This document shows, one piece after another, positions 7,553 to 15,452 of a stretch of 64,000 nucleotides of DNA. The notes under the pieces were generated by a model. It was not told where the DNA came from and ran no database searches. It saw nothing but the letters and a program-made list of their open reading frames with translations. The DNA is from Deltaproteobacteria bacterium RBG_13_43_22. Lineage in GTDB: Bacteria > Desulfobacterota > RBG-13-43-22. The DNA is taken from the NCBI GenBank assembly GCA_001797675.1, contig MGQB01000002.1, positions 20,699 through 84,698 of the forward strand, given 5' to 3'. Every line of letters starts with the position of its first letter. Within the stretch, counting starts at the first letter, position 1. The position numbers and the translations under genes were made by a program.

Positions 7553-8311
7553 TTGCGGCAACGATTTTTAGCAACTCGGTTTTTGGACATAGCACTTCAT
7601 TTAAAGGAGGGTATTTTTATTCCTCAGGATGAAGAAGTTCCCCATTATATAGGTCATCGAAAGCGATTAAAAAACCGCTTTCTGCAGACGGGGTTAGATG
7701 CATTTCGAGATTATGAAGTAGTTGAATTTATTTTGACTTATGCCCAAGCCCGGAAGGATACCAAACCCCGGGCCAAGGATTTATTAAAGACGTTTGGTTC
7801 ATTGCGAGGGATCGTAGAGGCCCCTTTGGAAAAATTAAAAGAAGTCAAAGGAATCGGGGAACATAGCGCCGTACTCTTTAAACTAGTTAAAGCCGCCTCG
7901 GAACGATATTTGCGTGATCGGCTCATTAATGCTCAAAATGTTATTGCCTCCCCCGGGGAGTTGATAACCTATTGCCAGTCCAAGATGGGCTGGCTGAAGG
8001 ATGAACAATTTCGATTGATCTACCTGAATACCCGAAATCAGGTTATTGAAGAAGAAGTCTTGCAGGAGGGCACGGTCGATCAAGCGGTTGTTTATCCCCG
8101 GAAGGTCATGGAGAGGGCCATACGGTTAAAGGCAACAGCCCTTATTCTGGTTCACAACCATCCCAGCGGTTCTCCCTACCCCTCTCCGGAGGACCGGGAA
8201 TTGACCAGAACTTTGGCTCTAGCAGCCAAAAATTTGCAGATTAAGGTCCACGACCATTTAATTATTGGACAGGAAGGCCATTTCAGTTTTTTGGAGAACA
8301 ATCTGTTATAA
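7553..8311 (+). CDS. radC: RadC/JAB-domain DNA repair-type protein
   Basis: The protein has the UPF0758 architecture: a helix-hairpin-helix N-terminal region (LKEVKGIGEHSAVLFKLVKA) and a C-terminal MPN/JAB metal-binding domain with HNHPSG followed by SPEDRE and VHDHLIIG. Despite the name, no biochemical role in repair is established for the family. The start is uncertain: 7553 is a TTG without a ribosome site, whereas AAGGAGGG at 7604-7612 lies six bases before an in-frame ATT at 7619, just ahead of the conserved part. Confidence 0.85.
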   Translation: MRQRFLATRFLDIALHLKEGIFIPQDEEVPHYIGHRKRLKNRFLQTGLDAFRDYEVVEFILTYAQARKDTKPRAKDLLKTFGSLRGIVEAPLEKLKEVKGIGEHSAVLFKLVKAASERYLRDRLINAQNVIASPGELITYCQSKMGWLKDEQFRLIYLNTRNQVIEEEVLQEGTVDQAVVYPRKVMERAIRLKATALILVHNHPSGSPYPSPEDRELTRTLALAAKNLQIKVHDHLIIGQEGHFSFLENNLL

Positions 8312-8316
8312 TAATT

Positions 8317-8502
8317 ATGGGAGACGACGGAAAAAAAATGAATCAGAGTGATATCTTGCGTAAAGAATTGGAAGAGATATTAAAACACAAATGGATAGAA
8401 TCGGAAAAGGCCGGATATGACCTGGGCGACAAAGCGGTTTGGGATTGGGTACAAAAATATGCTCATGAATTCAGGGAATACTGGCAAAAGAAAAACTCTT
8501 AA
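8317..8502 (+). CDS. Small conserved-looking hypothetical protein
   Basis: This 61-residue soluble, mainly helical protein contains ELEEILKHKWIESEKAGYDL and GDKAVWDWVQKYAHEFREYW. It starts five bases after radC stops, so it is probably co-transcribed. An in-frame ATG at 8338 is an alternative start; neither has a strong ribosome site. The Trp/Glu/Lys-rich helical character resembles short proteins found next to radC in related genomes as I recall, with no known function. Confidence 0.6.
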   Translation: MGDDGKKMNQSDILRKELEEILKHKWIESEKAGYDLGDKAVWDWVQKYAHEFREYWQKKNS

Positions 8503-8948
8503 TTCATCCTCTCCCTTTTTTCCTTTCAAACGATTCCCCGGGGTTGTTTTTTTTATCATTGCAAAACAAAAAAACTTGTGATTATTATAGATTCTTACAC
8601 ACTTTGATCTTAGAATTTTTCTCTCACATTCTTTACGTAGGTCTTAGGGGTTTTTTTGGGGAGAGTTGTCCAATTATACGCCATGAGCTTCTTTGCCGGG
8701 TTAAAATTGAACCTTGGTTCGATCCCACCAAGAGCGGATTAGGCCGGGATTCTTCGCATTGGGGGCCATGCTCAGTCCCACTCCTTCGAAGCGGGTCCCG
8801 GTTTTGGCGATGAATTGCCTTTTGGGCCACTCCCAAAACAAGACTCCCTGAGACCCATTTCCCGGGTTTGAGAGTAAAATTTCAACTTTGTTGGATTTAT
8901 AAAGATGCCCTTTAAAGGCACGAACGTTCGTTTCCGGAAATTGTTGGT
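8503..8948. other. Gene-free 446-base stretch
   Basis: No frame here is convincing as a gene. The stretch holds a T-rich patch after the preceding gene and small palindromes, including CGAACGTTCG near 8921. The TTCGATCC at about 8708 looks like a tRNA T-loop, but no acceptor or anticodon arm can be drawn. It may be decayed sequence. Confidence 0.3.
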
Positions 8949-9542
8949 ATGGCCCATCCTGGTCAAAAAGATCCTTTCCGGGTCAGAGCCAAGATTGAGG
9001 GATATCCCGCCCGGTCGGTTTACAAGTTAAAAGAGATCCAAGATAAATTTAAACTGATTCGACCCGGGCAGCGCATTATCGATTTAGGTTGTCATCCCGG
9101 TTCCTGGCTCAGGTTTTGTTCTCAGACCGTGGGGCCTGAAGGTCAGGTTTTGGGGATAGATTTGAAAAATCCGACAATTCCCTTGTCCCCGAACACCTTT
9201 TTTTTACAAGCCGACCTAATATCGGTCCCGGATGAAACCGTCAAAGAATGGGCCGGGCAGGTGGACCTGGTTTTGAGCGACCTCTCCCCCAAAACAAGCG
9301 GCATAAAATGGCTGGATCACCAACGCTCTCTGGATTTAAATCTCCGAGCCCTTGAACTCGTTTTTCTTATTCTAAAAAAAGAAGGGGCGGTGGTTTTGAA
9401 AATTTTCGAAGGGGAAGGGGCTAAGAATTTTTTAAAAAAAATGAATGGTCGTTTTAAACAGGTGCAGGTTCATAAACCCAGAAGTTCGCGCCGGGAAAGC
9501 TCTGAGTTCTATCTGATCGGGCAAGGGTTTAAAGGAAAATAA
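8949..9542 (+). CDS. rlmE: 23S rRNA 2'-O-ribose methyltransferase RlmE/FtsJ
   Basis: This 197-residue enzyme methylates the 2'-O of U2552 (E. coli numbering) in the large-subunit A loop. The SAM pocket is seen as IDLGCHPGSW. The K-D-K-E catalytic tetrad is recognisable as Lys26 in SVYKLKEI, Asp in VLSDLSPKTSG, Lys in VVLKIFEG and Glu in SRRESSEFYLIG. Family length is about 200. The ATG at 8949 has no obvious ribosome site, but the N-terminus matches the family's conserved RAKIEGYPARSVYKL region. Confidence 0.92.
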   Translation: MAHPGQKDPFRVRAKIEGYPARSVYKLKEIQDKFKLIRPGQRIIDLGCHPGSWLRFCSQTVGPEGQVLGIDLKNPTIPLSPNTFFLQADLISVPDETVKEWAGQVDLVLSDLSPKTSGIKWLDHQRSLDLNLRALELVFLILKKEGAVVLKIFEGEGAKNFLKKMNGRFKQVQVHKPRSSRRESSEFYLIGQGFKGK

Positions 9543-9550
9543 GGCAATAT

Positions 9551-9678
9551 GCACGAGGCAATAGGCAATAAAAGATCGTGAAAATTTAATCTCCTGTTGC
9601 CCATTGCCTTTCGCCTGTAAATGAATCCTTTGATTGGTTTTCATTTTGCCGGGACCGAGAGGCATGAGGGTTTTTACG
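9551..9678 (+). repeat. Composite intergenic repeat, copy 1 (GGCAATAGGC hairpin plus CATG module)
   Basis: The left arm (9551-9568, GCACGAGGCAATAGGCAA) pairs imperfectly with the right arm (9597-9615). About 20 bases later comes a module TTTTCATTTTGCCGGG, spacer, GGCATGAGGGTTTTT (9637-9678). It lies just upstream of yebC. The same hairpin-then-module order recurs at 26.1, 31.7, 35.2 and 35.9 kb and, on the minus strand, at 28.0 kb. Confidence 0.7.
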
Positions 9679-9710
9679 AGAGTATCCAATAAGGATATAA
9701 GGAGGAAGGC

Positions 9711-10457
9711 ATGTCCGGGCATTCCAAGTGGAGTACTATAAAACGAAAAAAAGGCGCAGCCGATGCCAAACGGGGAAAGGTTTTCTCAAAAGTCATCAAA
9801 GAGATTACCGTGGCCGCTCGAACAGGGGGAGGAGATCCGGAGGGAAATCCAAGGTTGCGGGCAGCGATTGCCCTGGCCAAAAGCGAAAATATGCCCAAGG
9901 ATAATATTGACCGAGCTATTAAAAAAGGGACCGGGGGGCTGGATGGGGCGGCTTATGAAGAGGTTATTTATGAAGGGTACGGTCCGGGCGGGGTGGCTAT
10001 ATTGACCCAGGTGTTAACGGACAATAAAAATCGAACCGTTGCCGATATCCGTCACATCTTTACTAAAAACGGAGGAGGCATGGGGGAAACCGGGTGTGTT
10101 GCCTGGATGTTTGAGAAAAAAGGATATATTGTTTTTGAAAAGAACCAAATCGAGGAAGAGGCCTTGATGGAATGGGGTTTGGAGGCCGGAGTGGATGATA
10201 TTCGGGAACAAGAAAGCGAATGGGAGGTGATTACCCCCCTAGAGAACTTTGAAAAGATACGATCCGCCCTGGAGGGAAAAAAATGGACCCCCCAGGTGGC
10301 GGAAATGACCATGCTTCCTAAAAATACCGTTACCCTCGAAGGGAAAAACGCCGAACAAATGCTCCGCATGATGGAAGCCCTGGAAGAAAATGACGATGTC
10401 CAGAATGTCTATGCCAACTTCGACATTCCGGACAAGGTCATGGAAGCCCTGGGTTAA
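9711..10457 (+). CDS. yebC: YebC/PmpR-family protein (TACO1-like)
   Basis: This 248-residue protein begins [20 protein letters not shown], the invariant YebC N-terminus, and has the family's three domains. YebC proteins were long annotated as transcription regulators and are now also linked to relief of ribosome stalling. The gene directly precedes ruvC (three-base gap), the classic yebC-ruvCAB arrangement. A strong AGGAGG ribosome site precedes the ATG. Confidence 0.95.
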   Translation: MSGHSKWSTIKRKKGAADAKRGKVFSKVIKEITVAARTGGGDPEGNPRLRAAIALAKSENMPKDNIDRAIKKGTGGLDGAAYEEVIYEGYGPGGVAILTQVLTDNKNRTVADIRHIFTKNGGGMGETGCVAWMFEKKGYIVFEKNQIEEEALMEWGLEAGVDDIREQESEWEVITPLENFEKIRSALEGKKWTPQVAEMTMLPKNTVTLEGKNAEQMLRMMEALEENDDVQNVYANFDIPDKVMEALG

Positions 10458-10460
10458 AGA

Positions 10461-10964
10461 ATGGCATACCGGCAGCCCGGCCGCACCCTGGGTATCGATC
10501 CGGGGTCACAAATAACCGGATTTGGGGTTTTAGAGAAAGACGGGGCACGGATCAGTTATATACACAGCGGTTTTGTTCGCCTGACCCCTTCCCCTTCCCT
10601 TTCTTTGCGGCTCAAACATTTGCATCAAATTCTGCAAAAAGTCATTGAAGAATATCACCCTGCCGATCTGGCGGTTGAAAAAGTCTTTTTTGCCAAAAAC
10701 GTTCAAAGTGCCCTGACCTTGGGCCATGTTCGCGGTGTGATCCTGTTAACCGCCGTGGAGTCGGGGCTGGAAGTCTTTGAATACAGCGCCTTGGAGATAA
10801 AAAAGGCTGTTACCGGATACGGGCACGCAGACAAAAAGCAAATCCAGGATATGGTTAAGATCCTGCTGGGGATCCCCTCCATTCAAAATCAAGATGTTTC
10901 CGATGCCTTGGCTGCGGGGATTTGTCATTTAAACTGGTTTTATCCGGTAAAGGAGAAGGGATGA
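10461..10964 (+). CDS. ruvC: Holliday-junction resolvase RuvC
   Basis: This 167-residue endonuclease cuts four-way junctions symmetrically after RuvAB branch migration. The RNase H-like fold is evident from LGIDPGSQITGFGV (Asp13), the acidic residue in AVEKVFFAKNV, and the C-terminal acidic pair in QDVSDALAAGICH. The length is normal. Its TGA overlaps the ruvA ATG (ATGA), so translation is coupled. Confidence 0.95.
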   Translation: MAYRQPGRTLGIDPGSQITGFGVLEKDGARISYIHSGFVRLTPSPSLSLRLKHLHQILQKVIEEYHPADLAVEKVFFAKNVQSALTLGHVRGVILLTAVESGLEVFEYSALEIKKAVTGYGHADKKQIQDMVKILLGIPSIQNQDVSDALAAGICHLNWFYPVKEKG

Positions 10965-11563
10965 TCGCTTTTTTGGAAGGCCGCTTATTATCCAAATCAC
11001 CTGAAGGGATCATCGTCTTAGCCCAGGGGATCGGTTATCAGGTGGCGGTTCCTCTCTCTTCTTTTTATGACCTGCCTTCCGTAGAGCAAGCGGTTCAGCT
11101 TCATATTTACACCCATGTGCGCCAGGATACCATTCAACTCTTTGGTTTTATGACCCCCCAAGAAAAGGAGATTTTCCTGCTTCTGATCGGGGTCTCCGGC
11201 ATCGGCCCCAAAGTGGCCTTGAACATCCTTTCCGGTATTTCCGTCCAGGAATTCGGCCAGGCCCTGCTGACGGAAGACAGCGCCCGGATTCAACGAATTC
11301 CAGGGGTGGGCAAGAAAACCGCTGAACGGATCGTTCTGGAATTAAAAGACAAGATCAAGAAAATGAGTTCCGGTCCCTTGCCGTCTTTGGTCCGGTCTGT
11401 TGAAGAAGGAATACCATTCGAGGATGCGGTTTCGGCTTTGGTAAACCTGGGGTATCCCAGGGCTGTTGCCGAGAAGACCTTGGGGCGAATAAAAAATGAA
11501 GCCGATGAACCGATTTCTCTTGAAGATCTCCTTCGAAAGGCTTTAAAGTCATTGTCGAGATGA
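10961..11563 (+). CDS. ruvA: Holliday-junction branch-migration protein RuvA
   Basis: RuvA tetramers hold the junction and load RuvB. This 200-residue protein has the OB domain ([19 protein letters not shown]), two helix-hairpin-helix motifs ([17 protein letters not shown] and [20 protein letters not shown]) and the C-terminal RuvB-binding domain ([18 protein letters not shown]). The ATG at 10961 has GGAGAAGGG upstream and overlaps the ruvC stop; a longer frame starting at 10922 would run deep into ruvC. Confidence 0.95.
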   Translation: MIAFLEGRLLSKSPEGIIVLAQGIGYQVAVPLSSFYDLPSVEQAVQLHIYTHVRQDTIQLFGFMTPQEKEIFLLLIGVSGIGPKVALNILSGISVQEFGQALLTEDSARIQRIPGVGKKTAERIVLELKDKIKKMSSGPLPSLVRSVEEGIPFEDAVSALVNLGYPRAVAEKTLGRIKNEADEPISLEDLLRKALKSLSR

Positions 11564-12591
11564 AGACCGAACGAATTATCAATCCCGAACTTACCGAAGA
11601 AGAAAGACGTTTGGAAGCCGGCCTTCGGCCAAAAGGTCTTTCTGAATTTGTTGGCCAGGAAGAGGTTAAGAATAATTTAAGGGTCTTTATTCAAGCGGCC
11701 CTGGATCGGGGAGAGGCATTGGACCATGTCCTTCTCTATGGATTTCCCGGACTGGGTAAAACCACCCTGGCCAATATTATTGCCCAGGAATTGAATGTCA
11801 GTCTGAAAGGCACTTCAGGTCCGGTGATCGAGCGTCCGGGGGATCTGGCCGCCCTGTTGACCAATTTGCATCATAAAGACTGCCTGTTTATCGACGAAAT
11901 CCATCGGCTGAATCATGTAGTGGAAGAGATCCTTTACCCGGCCATGGAAGATTTTCAATTGGATATCATGATCGGACAGGGGCCCAGTGCCCGCTCCATC
12001 AAGCTGGATCTGCCCAAATTCACGCTGGTCGGGGCTACGACTCGAGCCGGCCTGCTCACCCCGCCGTTACGGGATCGGTTTGGGGTGATCCTGAGAGTGG
12101 ATTTCTACTCGGCAGAAGAATTGAAGATCATCCTCTTCCGATCGGCGGAGATTTTGAATATCCCGGTTGAAGAAGCCGGAATTTTCGAGATTGCCAGACG
12201 CTCCCGGGGAACTCCGCGGGTGGCTAATCGGATCCTGAAGCGGGTCAGGGATTTCGCCCAGGTCAAGGCCGACGGCTGTATAACCCTGAAAGTGGCTCAG
12301 GATGCCTTGAAGATGCTGGAAGTGGACCGGCTGGGGCTGGACAAGATGGATCGTAAAATTTTACTAACCATCATCGAAAAGTTCAATGGAGGCCCGGTTG
12401 GAGTCGAGGCCCTATCGGTAGCCCTGGGCGAGGAACGGGATACCCTGGAGGATGTCTATGAGCCCTTTCTGATTCAATGCGGGTTTTTGAATCGTACTCC
12501 AAGGGGGAGGGTAGCCACCCTCCTGGCTTATGGGCATTTTGGGAAAAAAGTTCCTCAAGAATTCCAAGGGCGTCTGTTTGAGGAGTCCTGA
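11560..12591 (+). CDS. ruvB: Holliday-junction helicase ATPase RuvB
   Basis: This 343-residue AAA+ motor drives branch migration. It has Walker A GFPGLGKT, Walker B FIDEIHRL, sensor 1 VGATTRAG, the arginine finger in PPLRDRFG and a C-terminal winged helix ([20 protein letters not shown]). The length matches the family. Its ATG overlaps the ruvA stop by four bases. Confidence 0.96.
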   Translation: MKTERIINPELTEEERRLEAGLRPKGLSEFVGQEEVKNNLRVFIQAALDRGEALDHVLLYGFPGLGKTTLANIIAQELNVSLKGTSGPVIERPGDLAALLTNLHHKDCLFIDEIHRLNHVVEEILYPAMEDFQLDIMIGQGPSARSIKLDLPKFTLVGATTRAGLLTPPLRDRFGVILRVDFYSAEELKIILFRSAEILNIPVEEAGIFEIARRSRGTPRVANRILKRVRDFAQVKADGCITLKVAQDALKMLEVDRLGLDKMDRKILLTIIEKFNGGPVGVEALSVALGEERDTLEDVYEPFLIQCGFLNRTPRGRVATLLAYGHFGKKVPQEFQGRLFEES

Positions 12592-12605
12592 AGGATGGAA
12601 AATTC

Positions 12606-13388
12606 ATGAATGCGATCACCTTTTTCAGCTTAAAAGGAGGAACCGGTAAAACAACTCTGAGCAGTTCTCTGGGCTGTCTTCTGGCCGAAGAAGGGTATTC
12701 GATATTGATGATCGACTTGGATCCACAAGGTCATTTGACCCAAATGCTTAAAGGCAAACCCGCTAAAAACCAAACTTCTTTGTATTTTTCCTTGATCCAT
12801 GAACGCTCCCTAACAGGGGCGACAGTACCTACTTACCACCCAAGGCTTTCGTTAATTCCGGCCACGGAGGATCATCTTTATTTAAATAATGCCTTGATTT
12901 CCAAGCCCTGGAGGGAATGGAAGTTAAAAGACGCCTTGTCGGCCATGGTTCCCTTTCCTTATGATTTGGTTATTATGGATGTCGGGGCCAGTTTGAATCT
13001 GATCACCTATAATGCCCTATTTGCTGCTCAGACCCTTATCATCCCGGTATTACCCGATGTCTTTTCGTATCTCAGCCTGAAAAACCTTTTTACTTTTTTG
13101 GAAAAAACTTGCAAAGATTTTCGGTATAATTTAAAGATGATTTGGATCTTGATGAATAAGCTTAATAACCACCGTCCCTTGGATCGGGAAAACCGGGATG
13201 CTTTAAAAAAGTATTATCAGAAATTTTTAATGCCGGTCATGGTGCGGGAAGATCCGAAATTTTCTCAAGCCATCAAACACCAAATCCCTATAACAACCTT
13301 TGCCCCGCAATCAACCGCTGCCCGGGATCTGAGTAAGGTGGCCCGTTTTTTAGAAAGTGTTTTATCGCAATACAAATCCCGTGAGTGA
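12606..13388 (+). CDS. Orphan ParA-type ATPase
   Basis: This 260-residue ATPase has the deviant Walker A of the ParA/MinD class, SLKGGTGKTTLSS, plus IDLDPQGHLTQML and Walker B-like VIMDVGASLNL. These proteins position DNA or protein cargo by ATP-driven dimerisation. There is no parB and no parS-like palindrome nearby. The gene follows ruvB by 14 bases and is followed by a coiled-coil protein, so it may act on a cellular cargo rather than the chromosome. Confidence 0.85.
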   Translation: MNAITFFSLKGGTGKTTLSSSLGCLLAEEGYSILMIDLDPQGHLTQMLKGKPAKNQTSLYFSLIHERSLTGATVPTYHPRLSLIPATEDHLYLNNALISKPWREWKLKDALSAMVPFPYDLVIMDVGASLNLITYNALFAAQTLIIPVLPDVFSYLSLKNLFTFLEKTCKDFRYNLKMIWILMNKLNNHRPLDRENRDALKKYYQKFLMPVMVREDPKFSQAIKHQIPITTFAPQSTAARDLSKVARFLESVLSQYKSRE

Positions 13389-13409
13389 AAATAATCAAGG
13401 AGACAGATC

Positions 13410-13754
13410 ATGAGCGATATCTATGAGACAAACGCCCCGGTGAGATTTCCTTCTCCCAAGGAACAACCAGAGGTTGAGGAGGATTCTTTGACGGACAGGG
13501 TTCTGAAGAGCCGGCCGGTAAAAGAAACCGTGGATCGCTGGAAAAAAGAGATCATCGATAAGATTCAATATTTAAGAGAAAATTTAGAGCTGGCTGACCA
13601 GGAAAAGGAGGCCCTCTCCCAGGAAGTGGACCGGATACAGTCCGAGTTAACCGCCTCCAAAGGGAGGATTAAAGATCTGGAGGTTCAGTTGTCAGAAGTA
13701 TTGGAGACCTTCAATACCTTACTGGATGAGGTCTCTCAGGCTTTGGAGACGTGA
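13410..13754 (+). CDS. Coiled-coil protein partnered with the ParA-like ATPase
   Basis: This 114-residue protein has a disordered acidic N-terminus (1-40) and a long coiled coil from about 45 to 110 with regular heptads (LRENLELADQEKEALSQEV, IKDLEVQLSEVLETFNTLL). No catalytic motif is present. It begins 21 bases after the ParA-like gene, with AAGGAGAC as ribosome site. It could be the cargo adaptor or activator of that ATPase, by analogy with other ParA systems; this is inference. Confidence 0.7.
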   Translation: MSDIYETNAPVRFPSPKEQPEVEEDSLTDRVLKSRPVKETVDRWKKEIIDKIQYLRENLELADQEKEALSQEVDRIQSELTASKGRIKDLEVQLSEVLETFNTLLDEVSQALET

Positions 13755-13780
13755 AAGTATTATGAACACCAAATGGAGGT

Positions 13781-13813
13781 ATGGTTCCCCCGTATCCGGT
13801 ACGGGGGAACCAT
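13781..13813. terminator. Perfect 14-bp hairpin
   Basis: ATGGTTCCCCCGTA (13781-13794) and TACGGGGGAACCAT (13800-13813) pair perfectly around a five-base loop. There is no T-run, so it may stabilise the 3' end of the ruvCAB-parA message rather than terminate on its own. Confidence 0.55.
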
Positions 13814-13905
13814 GAAACCGGCCCCGACGAGAACTTCATCAGCCTAAAGGGATAAATCTTTATGAATTAAATATGACAAAAGGGCCGTGTGAGCCTGTCG
13901 GCCTG

Positions 13906-14385
13906 TTAGACCTTAAATATCTTCGGCATCCATTTGCCCGTTTTATTTTTATACGACCGGTAAACTTCCCCGAACCTTTGTTCCAGCAGGAGTTCTTCGT
14001 AGTGAGCGATGTAATTGTAAAATAGGAAGCTGCCTGCCATGACCAGAAGAGAAAAGAGGGAGGTTGTTGAGATGGTCAGTCCAAGATAGAACAACAGGCT
14101 TGCTAGATACAGGGGATGTCGTACATAACGAAATGCGCCCCTAGACACGACTTCATTCGGTCGATGGGGGAGGGTTACTACGAAGTGGGCCGATCGTAAT
14201 AACAGAAGGGATGTAACAAGGGTTATGCCCAGTATGGCCAGGCGTAAGGTGATCGGCACATAAGAAGCAACCAAGGTTGATGTGTGCAGGAAAAAGGAAT
14301 CGGCCACCCAAACGGACAAAAAAACGGCTGCGCATATCAACTGACCTGCGTCGCCAAAGGGATGCTCTCCTTTTTTTTCTTTCAT
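13906..14385 (-). CDS. ICMT/phospholipid methyltransferase-family membrane protein
   Basis: This roughly 159-residue integral membrane protein has four to five hydrophobic helices and the C-terminal motif FRYVRHPLYLASLLFYLG plus HYEELLLEQRFGEVYRSYK, diagnostic of the isoprenylcysteine carboxyl methyltransferase/PEMT superfamily. These are SAM-dependent methylases acting at the membrane; the bacterial substrates are mostly unknown. The ATG at 14385 overlaps the stop of the tetR gene (ATGA), so the pair forms a two-gene operon. Confidence 0.82.
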   Translation of the reverse strand: MKEKKGEHPFGDAGQLICAAVFLSVWVADSFFLHTSTLVASYVPITLRLAILGITLVTSLLLLRSAHFVVTLPHRPNEVVSRGAFRYVRHPLYLASLLFYLGLTISTTSLFSLLVMAGSFLFYNYIAHYEELLLEQRFGEVYRSYKNKTGKWMPKIFKV

Positions 14386-14975
14386 GCCTCCTCCTTGCAT
14401 TCAATATGGCTGTTAATATGGGATGCCTTGAAAGATTTCACAAAAAAAGACAATGCCTCCTCCTTATCACACTGGTAGTAATCGCAAAACTTTTCTCGCA
14501 AGGCCACAAAGGCAATCAAAGGGATGAAGCCGGTGAAAAATTCATGGAACAGCACAGGTTTTGTTTTCGGTCTTTCATGTTCGCGAGCCATTACCATCTC
14601 CGCGCACTTAAAGATTGGGGTGTCCTGATCATGGGTTTTGAGGGATTCCATTAACATCACGGAGATGATATTTTTCTTTCTTTCAAGAAATGAAATTTCT
14701 TCTTTAAGGGCTTCCCGGATGTCGGTTCCGCCTCTGCCGGATTCTTGGCCGGAAGGGTCAGGTTTAGGACCGGATAGTTCTTCAAGGATGTTCTGAAAAA
14801 GCGAAACAACGATGTCGTTCTTATCCTTGAAGTAATAGTAGATGAGGGCCTTATTGACCTTGGCTTGCCTGGTGATTTGATTGACGCTTGTGGCATGGAA
14901 ACCGTTTTTAGAAAAAAGCTCTTCAGCCACCTCCAAAATGCGCTTTCTTGTTTTGTCTCCACCTGTTCTGGTCAT
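14382..14975 (-). CDS. TetR-family regulator of the adjacent methyltransferase
   Basis: This 197-residue repressor has an N-terminal TetR helix-turn-helix (about 8-54: RILEVAEELFSKNGFHATSV, NQITRQAKVNKALIYYYFKD) and a divergent ligand domain. The ATG at 14975 has GGAGGGGG at good spacing; a TTG further upstream is rejected. A 14-bp palindrome lies 29 bases upstream and is the probable operator, so it likely represses itself and the coupled methyltransferase gene. Confidence 0.85.
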   Translation of the reverse strand: MTRTGGDKTRKRILEVAEELFSKNGFHATSVNQITRQAKVNKALIYYYFKDKNDIVVSLFQNILEELSGPKPDPSGQESGRGGTDIREALKEEISFLERKKNIISVMLMESLKTHDQDTPIFKCAEMVMAREHERPKTKPVLFHEFFTGFIPLIAFVALREKFCDYYQCDKEEALSFFVKSFKASHINSHIECKEEA

Positions 14976-15003
14976 GGCTTGAGCCCCCTCCCTCAATATT
15001 AGC

Positions 15004-15017
15004 TAACCGGTAGGTTA
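15004..15017. promoter_or_regulatory. Candidate TetR operator
   Basis: TAACCGGTAGGTTA is an inverted repeat (TAACC / GGTTA around GGTA) directly upstream of the tetR gene. The size and position fit autoregulation. Confidence 0.5.
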
Positions 15018-15452
15018 ATTATGTGATCGAGAAATGGTACTGTCAAGGTCTTTTTTAAATTAGCTTTAACCTTTTTATAATTTTTAAGTTGAAAGTAGAA
15101 GGCTGGACAAAAAAAAGGGAAATTGTCCAGGCGAAACTTTAGACCTAAAATAAGTTTTTCGGGCACAAAGAAACTCCATTTCCAGCAACTACTCCGAAAA
15201 AGGTTGGGTCAGGCCGAAAATTGGTTATTTTTTCTTGACAACAACAATATATTTTATTAAGTAATAAATTTCACATTATAAGGATTGGCTTGTTTATTCC
15301 CTACCGAGCGACAGGTCTTCTCTCCCTTAAGATTAAGAAAGCAAGACCTTACTTTAGAGAACTCCTGTTGCCTGCTTTGGGGTATCTAATCCAACCAAAA
15401 CCACTCAGTATTATACTTCAGCATTATATTTTACCAAAAGGAGGGAATACCA
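15018..15452 (+). promoter_or_regulatory. Long leader and promoter region of the acs operon
   Basis: No gene is visible in these 435 bases. An inverted repeat CTGGACAA/TTGTCCAG spans 15103-15130. A TTGACA at 15235-15240 is followed by A/T-rich sequence, but the -10 match is weak. AGGTCTT (15313-15319) pairs with AAGACCT (15343-15349) to form a leader stem. AGGAGGGAA precedes the TTG start of cdhD. Regulation through this leader is possible but not shown. Confidence 0.4.

Noticed and set aside
8700..8735. tRNA-like T-loop (GGTTCGATCCC)
   Set aside because: No acceptor stem, anticodon arm or CCA-proximal pairing can be drawn around it on either strand.
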